A stretch of DNA of 64,000 bases from Diphasiastrum complanatum (Eukaryota; Streptophyta; Lycopodiopsida; Lycopodiales; Lycopodiaceae). Positions 45,529 through 55,604 of the stretch are shown here, one piece after another. Within the stretch, counting starts at the first letter, position 1, and every line of letters begins with the position of its first letter. Both the position numbers and the translations under genes were made by a program. A model generated the notes under the pieces. The model saw only the letters and a program-made list of their open reading frames with translations. It was not told the DNA's origin and made no database searches. Location: positions 23,281,390 to 23,345,389 of the forward strand of contig CM055102.1 in NCBI GenBank assembly GCA_029204225.1. The letters are read 5' to 3'.

Positions 45529-46458
45529 CCCAAAAATGTCTAAAACTACAACCGTAGGCTACAAACTATATGTCAAGGCCAATTGTGATGTCAGAAGTCG
45601 AAAACGATGACCTGCTATTTTTCCCTTACCAGGACACCCTCGCTTTTCCGCCAAATTGAAAGCCAAATCGGCGTCGCCTTCCAAAATGCACTTTGTCGCC
45701 AACTCCCAACTACGTGCCTAGTATAATGGTGAAGTCACTTTTGGCGCACTCCAAACACTTTCTCCACGGCAATCACTCTATTTTGCGGTACCGCCTTGTA
45801 GGTATAGTCGAGGTGTTGTTCGTTTGGAGGTTATAGCCTTTCGTTTGGGTCAAGACCGATAAAGGACCCAAAAATAGGGACTTTTCTAGTTTTTGAATAG
45901 TTTCTTCAAATGAGGAAACTCTACCCTTCAGTGAATTTGGACCCAACTCTCACTTCAAATTGAAAATTTTTAATGAAGTTGCAATGAACTTTGCACTTCA
46001 GGCCCTTTTCCTTGAAGTTTAGGATGGACCCAAGGCAATCCAATGGTCACTTGAAGATCAATGTCCCACGTTCGTTCTTCCTTCAAAAATCTTGGCCCTT
46101 TACTGTAGATCAGCAAGATCCAATGGTTGATAAAAGTTTGTGCATTGAAGACGATTGCTTGAGGCCACTAAGCACCTCTATACACTGTGCTACTAGTCGC
46201 GTTGGGGGCGCGTGACTACCCGCGACCTCCTCCTCTTTCCTCCAAAGCAAGCTTTTGGCTATGGTGAAGGGTTTTTGCACCCTCATAAGAATTGCTCCAA
46301 CGCCTCCAATTATCCGCGGCTGTCAGCGGCCTCTTAGAAGTTGATTAAGCTAATCAAGGTGCCCTCTCCTACAGTCTCAAAGCACCAAAAAAGATAGCAT
46401 ATAGAGAGAAATCTTTAGTTTTACTGTTGTAAACCCCAACTTCAAAAAGCCAGCGAAC
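45529..46458 (-). other. Copia leader and flank
   Basis: 45540-46000 matches the leader at 10680-11110. Similarity fades beyond 46010 and no primer site or LTR was found; the outer part may be lost next to the following LTR element. Confidence 0.55.
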
Positions 46459-46463
46459 TTCCA
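46459..46463. other. Target-site duplication TTCCA (left)
   Basis: TTCCA directly before the left LTR; identical to 52063-52067. Confidence 0.85.
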
Positions 46464-46934
46464 TGTAAAGATCCCAAAGGGATAACCCCTAAGATGAGGA
46501 TAGGAGAATACAATAGCAGAGACAATGGAGCCAAAACCACCCAACCAATCCTAGATCAAACCTGGATCTAGCCGCCAAGCCATGCCATGTGAAGCAAGAG
46601 GAGAAGCGAGAAACTGGTCACCTAAACCCAATATGTCGACGGGAGAATTCCCACAGTAGAGTCCTGTGCATGAGACCATGCAATCTGCATGCAGGTCAAC
46701 TATAAATAGATCACATCTCTTCATGCAGTCCTCCTACCTATATCCGTCACACAGACATGCAATACTCCATCTGTCTCAATTAGAGTGTCTGGGTCCTCTC
46801 AAGGTAACACACACACACACAAACAGGCCTTGACATGGAATTAAATCATGACGTGACCAATAATCTTGAACACTGGAGGGCCAGTCTACCATATTAGGAC
46901 TATTCCAGTTCCTTAACCAGATATGGCCATAACA
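46464..46934 (-). mobile_element. Left LTR (3' LTR of a minus-strand element)
   Basis: 471 bases, TG...CA. About 90 percent like 51604-52062: shared CCAAGCCATGCCATGTGAAG, ACCTAAACCCAATATGTCGA, AATTAGAGTGTCTGGGTCCT, ACCATATTAGGACTATTCCA. A TATA-like TATAAATAG lies at 46702. Directly to its right is TTCTTCCCTCCTT, the complement of the polypurine tract AAGGAGGGAAGAA. Confidence 0.92.
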
Positions 46935-49900
46935 TTCTTCCCTCCTTAAACTGCTTCTATCCTTAGAAGCTCCTCAAGATAGAAAAGAATTACAGGAACA
47001 GTTCCTTTAACTTACAATATTAACCGAGGAAATCATTATTCTTAGTCTGACTTCATATCAAACAAGTACTTAGAGATAAACCTATTTTCACAAATAAAAT
47101 ATTTATCTTGTGAGAATGTTTGTGAGATCCATAGGTTCTCAATAATACTAGATTAAAGAGATTCAAAACACTGATCTGAATTCTTACTAAATTAATAGAC
47201 CAAGACTTAATCGTCATACTTAAGAATCATTACAATTCCTTATAATCTTGTGACAACAATTAAGTATCTGTTTATGATCCGTCAACCATAAATATTTATA
47301 TTCATATGATTTGCCAATCATAATTTTCTGAAATCCAAAACCATAATCATTTACAAGATACTGGAGTATATGTCCAACATAACTCAGGAAAAATAAGAGT
47401 CATTCCAAAATCTTTCCACTAAGAAAATACTGGATTTAGGAATATTTTTCAAACAAGATTCTTTAACTGAAGTGCAAGATTCAAGGTCTATAAACCAATG
47501 GTAATTAGAGATTGAACGCATACCAAAATGACAATCATCTTCAACTACAAAAAAAACTAAAAAACATCTAGATTACAATCTAGAATCAAATCTAGATACC
47601 CAAAGTCCTGCTGAATATCAATTCAGTTATTATTCTTGGATTCATTATGATTCGTTATCCAATTGAGTGCTCTAGGATACAATCACTAATGAGCTGAGTC
47701 TATTTCTTAACTAAGGAATACCCTATTCCAAGAATACGGTATATCCAATGCACATAATTTTAACTGATGAATCCAAATGATTCACTAATCATGCGTCTTA
47801 CAAACAATATAAATCAAAACTATCAGTTTCTGGTGAATTCTTATCACACTGATCGTTTTACCAATTAACTTCATCCTAGAGTAATCAACTACTCAAGTTA
47901 ATTGCCAATGATTCAGAAATCTCAAATGTCTAGGTGCAGGTCTTAATTATACTAGCATAACATCCCATTTAGATCCTTATTCAAATCATTTATTAGTTAA
48001 CTCATAAATCTTCCTTAGACAGATTTGTTAACTCTCCAAGTATCTGTCAAAACAATACTTGATCATATGTTCATGTTCACCAACTAGGTAGTAACCAGGA
48101 ATACATAGTAGATTCATACAAGATTAATCGTGCACATATGTGAATAATCTCACTATGACCCAGTACATAAACACATTCTTATCTAGCAGATTCCTCCAGA
48201 ACCCACATATGTTACTCACATATCTCACTGAGATCTTGTAACTCAGCTACAAAATAATTTTTATTTCTCATGAGTAAATAACATATCCGAGAAATCTCTA
48301 AGACGAATAACATTCAATCTCAGCAGTTTTCCAATCCAACTTACCTTCTAATTACATAATTTCTTCCACTTAATCAACCCCTTTCTGATCCTACTACTAA
48401 ACTAAGATTAGGTTGATTCTGTACAGAACTCTCAGACTTAAATTCTGATCAAACTTACTTCTATTCCAATCAAAATGGAATTAGTAACCTTTGACCTTTC
48501 ACTGTACTACTTATAGATAATGATTCACATATTAAACCTTTCTAGTTCCAGATTGTCCACACAATTCCTAAAGAATTTCTCTTATTCGAAATGTTCCAAT
48601 TAGGTATCTTACTCTGAATTTATCCGAAATTATTTTCAGACCAAATCTCATCTCTATACCACAGCCGTTTCTCTTCCAAAACTATGCAACCCATAGATTT
48701 CCAATTAGAATTTTATCCCACCACTTCACCCCTCCTTTTAAAGAAATTATCAATTTCATTAACAACTGGAAAGATGATCTATGAAAATATCCAAATCCAA
48801 GAAAAGTCAGTAATAAGTGCATTCACTCTATTACACACAGGACTTTCCCTTCAAATATTCAACCTAAGTGACAGAAACTACCATTCCATCAAAATCCATT
48901 TATCCAAAAAGAGATATTCTAGGTTTAATAAATTGAAACACTTAAACCTTAGAATTTATCTGAATTCCAAGTCTATTCTCACAAGTAGTAATTTATATGA
49001 CATAACTGTCTTTCAGAAGAATAACTTCATGCTGGAAAGAATCGTATAAACCAGTCTGATGTCTTATATCAAGAAATTACTAAGTAAAGGATTAATTAAG
49101 AAAGCAAGAAATAGATTTGAAGGCCTCTGATTTTGTAAATAATGAGATACCACATTGGGATCTAGATTAAACCTCAAAATTTTCCAAAATACCCCACATT
49201 TGATCAAATGGTTTTATTTTTCCCATATTGCGACTAGGTACTAAAACACGCCATTGATCATCAGATCTTTACAGTCCTAAATTTTTTTTTTCGAAATTAC
49301 TGATGTCTCATACCATCAGCTTTTTCTTCCCAAAAATTCTTAACCGCCTTATCTGATATTCTAGAGATCCACTGATCATCTAGCTGTCCTATAGTCACTA
49401 AAGGATATTATCTCTTGTTCCCAGACACTAGAGAATCCATTTATTTGGATGATTGACATGCCCATCAGATGGATACCACAAATCCACACCTAATTCTGTG
49501 ATTTAGACAAAAGAACTAACATGGTTCAACACTGCATTATTATCCTTACATGTTAATGATAAGCTTCAAATCCCCTTGGATCCAAGAGCATTAACTCTAG
49601 GGACAAGCTTCTATCAACTAACAGATCCAATGTAATCCATATATCAGATTCTACTCCTAACATCACAATTGACATCCAAAACTGCGGATAACTCAATGGT
49701 TACAAAGATATAAGTTATGAATTCAACTAAATAATTTCAATCCAGGAAATTAATAACTGGTATGAAGCAATTATTTACTGAGATTACAGAAATCCTAATT
49801 GTGAAATACATTTCCCGATCACACTTACTATCTCTCATGTCCACTCCTTCCCTCCTTAGAATTTTCAGTCCCTTGAAAATCTTTCAGCTAAGGTATCAAG

Positions 49901-51603
49901 AAGATGTAACGACATTAATTACTGTAGGAAAAAATCTGAAACAATTTCATTTCTATCCTATACCTAGGCTGAATTACCGATCAACTACTAGTAAAAAACA
50001 CTACTAGTCCGATCATTCCACCATAGGATTTAATTGGAAATGAATTCAATTTTTTTTTTCTTATTATTATTATTATTACGTTCTTCCAATAACATTGGGC
50101 TGTTTTCTTTTTTTATTGATTGGTCTGGCATTACTCCATCAATATTGATAAAAACTATCCAAATCCAAAATATGAAATTGCATGAATGAAAATCCTACCA
50201 ATAGGATTTCAGAACTCTTAAACTATATCCAAACAAGATTCCATTGATCGGATAAAGAGTCCTGTCATCACTCATTTTATTAGGCCATTTCATATTGTTT
50301 AATGATTTTAATCTCAATTTTGACGAGTATCTTGCACAAACGTTCACTTGACCCAATTCCAATGATTAGTATCAATTAGAAATATACCAGGCAAGTAACC
50401 AATTTCAAATTTTAATCAACTTGAAATTCAACAAAAAAAAAAAGAAAACATTCAATTTTAACTTATAATCTAGGGAGAACACATGTTTTCAAAGTTTAGT
50501 CCCTATCAAGCACAGTACCAGAAAAAATTAAATTTTTTTTGAACCGGGTACCGTCTTGGAAAAGGTAGCCCATTAGGAACGATTATCTCGCTGTCAATCC
50601 TAAATCCATGAACCAAAATCATAGACGTTGTGTTAGGATAGCAAAACTTATATCGTCACCCTAGAGAATTCAATATATAGATTTTTCTTGTGGTTATTCT
50701 TGCTAGACCTAATTATTTTTTATGTCGTACTAGAAGAGTAGCTGATGTCGTAATGCCTATTACAACTCCCAAGTTCCCTTCGCATGCAAAATATTCAAAG
50801 GTCGGATAATATAAAAGAAAAAATCCCATGCAAAGTCTCTTAATTAAGCAAAAGCCATAACATTCTCTAGAATTTCCAATTACTAAAAATTCCACGCAAG
50901 GCCACACTTGACTTAAAAAACTTCCTACAAAGTTGCAATTAACCCTAAGGGTTTCACCTTCCAAAAGGTTGAAGTTCATGCGCTCAATGGACAGAAGAGG
51001 CATGCATTGACTGTTGGAAAGAAACTTCCAGATGCACATTTTCAGATCCTTCCAGTCACTTAGGTTTTCAACCATCATTGGAATTCAACTGATCCAACCA
51101 AACGCACTTCAAGAAATTGATCTGTTGCCACTCTGGATCAAATCAACTTAGTGCTCATCAGTACTGAAGTTTCAGGTGCCGATGAATGAGACGCATAAGA
51201 CAATCTCTGGTCAAATGGAAGAACCTTCCATTGACGTCTCTATAAATCAACTCATAGCAGAAGATGACTTCCTACAGCCAAATTACCCATTGTTGCCCTT
51301 CGACTGACGCTTCAAGGACAGCTCTGCTCATAGTCGTTTTCTATTTGCAGAACCTTTCATGCAAATCAATCTCTGAGAAACCGACTCCAAGTAGCAACTA
51401 GCTGTCAAACGGCCTTTGGTAGCACTTCAGAAGTTTCAAAAAAGCCTCTTCTTAACACAGAAAAGCAAGGACATGAATTATATTGATGGATGGCCTGGCT
51501 TTGCTGATTCAATTCCTAAACTAGCTTATTCTCATCAACTAACTAGAGAAAATGATAGAATTGCAGATTCACATCTATGTTATAACTGTCGTAATTAGAT
51601 CCA
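46935..51603 (-). mobile_element. Internal region of the LTR element, no recognisable coding
   Basis: 4.67 kb between the two LTRs. I find no gag, protease, RT, RNase H or integrase motif on either strand; the longest frames (48684-49049 plus, 50713-51078 minus) lack recognisable motifs. The minus frame lies near the 5' end of the element, where Gag would be. The polypurine tract suggests Ty3/Gypsy-type ends. It is either a non-autonomous large retrotransposon derivative or a heavily decayed Gypsy. The minus strand after the right LTR starts TGGATCTAATTACG, a poor primer site. Confidence 0.8.
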
Positions 51604-52062
51604 TGTAGCAGCACCACTAATAGGAGAACATAATAGGAGAGACAATGGAGCCAAAATCGCCCAACCAATCCTAGATCAAACCTAGATCTAGCCCCCAAGC
51701 CATGCCATGTGAAGCAAGTGGAGAAGAGAGAAACTGATGACCTAAACCCAATATGTCGATGGGAGAATCCCCACCTCATTATATAGAGAGTAGAGTCATG
51801 TGAATGAAACCATGCAATCTCCATGTAGGTCAACTATAAATAGTTCACATCTATTCATGCAGTCCTCCTGCCTATATCCATCACAAAGACATGCAATACT
51901 CCATATGTCTCAATTAGAGTGTCTGGGTCCTCTCAAGCTAATTAGTCACAAACAAACCTTGACATGGAATTAAATCACGACGTGACCAATAATCTTGAAC
52001 ACTGGAGGGTCGGCTACCATATTAGGACTATTCCAAGTCCTTAACCGAATATGGCCATAACA
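51604..52062 (-). mobile_element. Right LTR (5' LTR of the minus-strand element)
   Basis: 459 bases, TG...CA; pairs with 46464-46934. It differs by about 10 percent and by small indels near the left end, implying an insertion that is not recent. Confidence 0.92.
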
Positions 52063-52067
52063 TTCCA
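52063..52067. other. Target-site duplication TTCCA (right)
   Basis: Identical to 46459-46463. Five bases, as expected for Ty3/Gypsy or Copia integration; it fixes the element at 46464-52062. Confidence 0.85.
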
Positions 52068-52239
52068 GCTCTATTTCACCAACACTCTGGCCACAGTTTT
52101 TGCCGAAATCATTGCTCATAGAGGTCGTCCTATTGCTGGTGATCCATACCTTCAAACTGTTTGTTAATCGGTATCTGATTGAATGCACACCAATCGCAAA
52201 TGCCTAGCAGCTTTGTTACAGAATTTTTAGAATTCCATC

Positions 52240-52382
52240 TCTCTAGTTTTTGATTCTATTGACAAGTCCTGTCCCTGAATCCTCACATAGTTTCAAGCTT
52301 AGCAAGCTTTTGTATGCTGATCTTCTTGGTCCTTTGTGGAGCACGAATGATTTTGTGTCGTGAAACAATTGTGAAAATCTGC
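52240..52382 (+). pseudogene. Possible Copia integrase scrap
   Basis: KLSKLLYADLLGPLWSTNDF resembles the LIYADLWGP start of a Copia integrase core. Short and isolated, with a stop on each side. Confidence 0.35.
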
Positions 52383-52588
52383 ACTCATTAATGAGGGCTA
52401 ATTTCACATGTGTGAGATCTCTGTCCGTACAGAGCTCTGCTGGATCAGATCAGCCTTGATTTGATCCACTTATGATCCTCAGATTGCTTGTTTCTCAGCG
52501 AGTTTGAATCCCTCTCCCAAATCTGAGTTCCTGCAAGCAAAAACACTGATGATTTGATGTATACACCCTCACCTCTTCAAAGCATTGA

Positions 52589-52600
52589 GCTCTGATACCA
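52589..52600 (-). promoter_or_regulatory. tRNA-iMet primer-binding site
   Basis: The minus strand reads TGGTATCAGAGC, an exact plant Copia primer site, directly beside an LTR starting TGTAAAG. Confidence 0.9.
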
Positions 52601-53230
52601 TGTAAAGTTTTTAGAAAGTGTGAACTTCACCACACACCTTACAGGATCTTACTGAGGTGTTGTGATTGCACAAGATTGATCAAAGAACAGTATGCTTGAA
52701 AAATCTAAGGCAAGGGCACAATGGCATACATCTGATCAAAAATCTAACTCTTCACTATGAGAAATGAATGTCAGAAAAAATTCTACGTGTTTAGTATGGG
52801 AAAAAGAGGCTACTCTCGGGTAGAGAGAGAAAATCAAGCATGAATAACTCGGGTAGAGAGAGAATGAGTCCAAAACACCAAAGTCTCAATATTCACAATA
52901 TGGCAAAACATGCCCGCTTTCCCTACATGAGAGAGACTCGAATCCCTATAGTGGAGTTGCATGGAAAGTCCACTTAACTGAACTAATTCACCTACCAGAG
53001 ATCCACATGTGTAACTGCATGCATGTATGCTGCATGTACTGCATGTCAACTCACAAAACTGCCTAGACATGTGTAGATCACTGAAACTACTTTGCATGTT
53101 GCATGCACTGATTGCATGTGGCTTGCATGCATACAGTATGACTTTGCATGTTATCTAAACTATTGCATGTCATCAAAATAGAACCTATCTAACTCAAATC
53201 CGAGCTACACTAGAAGGATATGTGCTCAAT
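52601..53230 (-). mobile_element. Copia 5' LTR (outer end uncertain)
   Basis: Starts TGTAAAGTTTTTAG. It carries CTCGGGTAGAGAGAGA twice (52813 and 52847), as in the 11.7-kb LTR, and a dense cluster of GCATG/CATGCA motifs at 53015-53170. The gag that should follow its primer site is missing; the TTCCA-flanked LTR element lies there instead. Confidence 0.65.
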
Positions 53231-53350
53231 TCACACTCCTTTTATGTTCAACATGAAATTTAGTGGAAATCACCATGGACATGGCCCCAAACTCGAGATA
53301 GGAAGATAATATTTCAATAATCTTCACATAAGCTACCAAAATGAAGTGGT

Positions 53351-53599
53351 GTGGAGTCCGATTTTGCAAGGTTCGACAAAGAGAACTTGTTGCAAGATGT
53401 GGATGTATCCTACCCAGATCTATGGACAATATACATTAACCAGGAGAATAACTATTCCACACACTATGAGAATGTTGCCTACTGCCTCAGAGACAGAAGA
53501 GCTCGTAAAGACCACATGAAGTTTGTCACCTATTCGGTAAACGGCCTTGGTAATTTCATTGACTATACCCAGAAAGGGAATGAGCAAAATATTCTCTAA
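53351..53599 (+). CDS. Unrecognised coding-like frame
   Basis: 82 codons without ATG: LLQDVDVSYPDLWTIYINQE, NNYSTHYENVAYCLRDRRAR, KFVTYSVNGLGNFIDYTQKG. Composition and codon use look like a real protein exon, but I cannot name a family. It sits between two LTRs and may be a captured host exon. Confidence 0.35.
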   Translation: MESDFARFDKENLLQDVDVSYPDLWTIYINQENNYSTHYENVAYCLRDRRARKDHMKFVTYSVNGLGNFIDYTQKGNEQNIL

Positions 53600-53664
53600 A
53601 TTGACATTTCTATTTTTAGAGAGACAAATAGAAATTATTGCTTCAATGCCCTTTATGTCATATT

Positions 53665-54250
53665 TGTGAAAGTTTTCAGATCAATTAAGATCCAAACCTT
53701 CAAAATGATGTTGGGTGAGAAAGACAAGCAACTCACCAATCTTGCCAATGTAGAAAAACCAACATCTATCTTGATCAAACATGAATCAAAACATAAATTA
53801 AAGTTTATTTCTGTACAAAAACAATAAGCTACTGTATTTCACATGTGTGGATCTGAAAATAGCTTTTAATGAACATTCTACACACAAAATTGCAAGATAT
53901 CAAAAGTATAGTGCACCAATGGATAGTAGAACCCAAGAGAACCATGTATAAGCATGAATGAGATAAGAGATAGAGAATTGTATCTCTTCCCATGAGTTAC
54001 ATCCTCTTTTAACAGATCCAAACCTAAATATAAACTTTGATTTCCCTCCATAATAGAAAACCCTACTATATTGTGACTAGATTCAATGTCTCTACTACTC
54101 AAATTTGAATATACTAAAACTCGTGTAATATGAATTTTTACACACTTTCCAAAAGTGTTTATTCAAATGCTTTTAGACTAATATAACTTTGAAAAATCAA
54201 ACTCTAACTCTAATATGAAATTGGCCTCAAATGCCATATCAACAAATGTA
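53665..54250 (-). mobile_element. 3' LTR of the split Copia
   Basis: Begins TGTGAAAGTTTTCAGATCAA. The first 105 bases match 60219-60326 (shared GATCAATTAAGATCCAAACC and AGCAACTCACCAATCTTGCC), which lies at a primer site. The right end merges into a damaged RNase H. Confidence 0.75.
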
Positions 54251-54260
54251 GCAAATTTGA

Positions 54261-55127
54261 CTAAACTAGTTGAATAGTGGCTTGTTTCTTTGACATCCAT
54301 GATATAGCTCCATCACCTATAAAAATACAATAAGCACTTATGGATTTCCTATCCATTTTATCTCCAGCATAGTATGAATCTGAAAATCCAAAAAAGTTAG
54401 ATGATGATCCCTCACACAATATGCCAAAATCTTGAGTTCCCATGATACACTTCAAAACTCGTTTTCCTAGCTTCCAATGCTCCTCACTAGGATCTTGCAT
54501 GAATTGACTCAATCTTCCAACACAGTAGCTTAGATCTAGTCTAGTAATGGCTAGATAGATGAGTGAACCAACTAGCTTCCTATAGAGAGTAATCTCCTTG
54601 AAGGATCTTTCATTACCTCTTATAGTTAGCTTTACATTTGACCCCATAGGTGTATCACAAGCTTTTGCATCTACCATATGAAATCTTTCTAGAATAGAAT
54701 TAGCATACTTCTCTTGACAAATAAAAGTAAATTGAGAAGATCTGATCACTTCTATTCCTAATATATAATGCAAGTGACACGATCGTGCACCTCAAATTCC
54801 TTCAATAAGAGCACTCTTGATATCCTCCACATCTTGATTGTTTCCACCACTCAAGATGATATCATCCACATAGATTAGCAGTATGGTAATATCATTTCCA
54901 GCAAACCTATAATAAAGTGAATGATCATACTCACTCATAACAAAGCCTTGAGAGAGTAAAAAAGTGTTAAGCTTAGAATACCAACTCCTTGGTGCTAGCT
55001 TAAGGCCATACAAACTCTTTTGTAGTAAACACAAATGCTTTGGCTTTGTAGGTGAAATGTAACTCTCAAGTTGCTCCATTACACTTCCTCCTCAAGATCA
55101 CCATTCAAAAATGCATTTGTAGACATC
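54261..55127 (-). pseudogene. Copia RT and RNase H, 3' part of the split element
   Basis: Minus strand: KSLYGLKLAPRSWYSKLN, NDITILLIYVDDIILSGGNN (YVDD catalytic box intact), HYILGIEVIRSSQFTFICQE, LVGSLIYLAITRLDLSYCVG, then SISAYCIFIGDGAISWMSKK, ending prematurely at QATIQLV. Same family as 1-905. At its upstream end the match stops at TGCATTTGTAGACATCT (55127), beyond which foreign DNA starts. Confidence 0.9.
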
Positions 55128-55300
55128 TGTCACGTGCGAGAATGACACGCGACGATTAGGGATTCGCGCATGTGTCTCAGCCCACGTGGCCTCATAATTG
55201 GGTCATCATTGTCAGTACGGACATTCCACATGGTCTAATCATCTGGCGACACGTGTCTCGTCCGTGTTTTCACACATGCAAAAATTTCGTATATATAAGT
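55128..55300 (+). promoter_or_regulatory. Candidate promoter: three G-boxes and a TATA box
   Basis: CACGTG at 55131, 55183 and 55250, and TATATATAAG at 55290-55299, about 300 bases before the ATG of the H3-protease gene. G-boxes bind bZIP/bHLH factors in plants. Inferred from motif order only. Confidence 0.6.
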
Positions 55301-55604
55301 TGTGTTTTCATTTTTTTCCGCAAAATTTTCACTTTTAGCTCCCGATATTGCTCTCAAGCGCGCTCTTTCATCTTTCAAGCTTCTGCCCTCTCATAGTGCG
55401 GTCAAGTCCGATATCGCCTGTTGTGCAATATCGCTTTCGAGCGCATATCTCTTTTCTGCAAATAATCTTTGTAGATCTTGCGCTCGAAACTGATATTCAG
55501 TGCTGGTATCGATCTCAAGCGCCCTTTCATCGCAAATTTTTTTGTTTTGATCCACTTTTGTTTTGTTCAAACTTCTTTTTGTTAATTTTCTTCTTCCGAG
55601 AATG
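55301..55604 (+). repeat. Leader with three imperfect ATAT(C/T)GCT...AGCGC repeats
   Basis: GATATTGCTCTCAAGCGCGC (about 55344), AATATCGCTTTCGAGCGC (about 55427) and GTATCGATCTCAAGCGCCC (about 55506) recur between TATA box and ATG. Likely untranslated leader. Confidence 0.6.
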
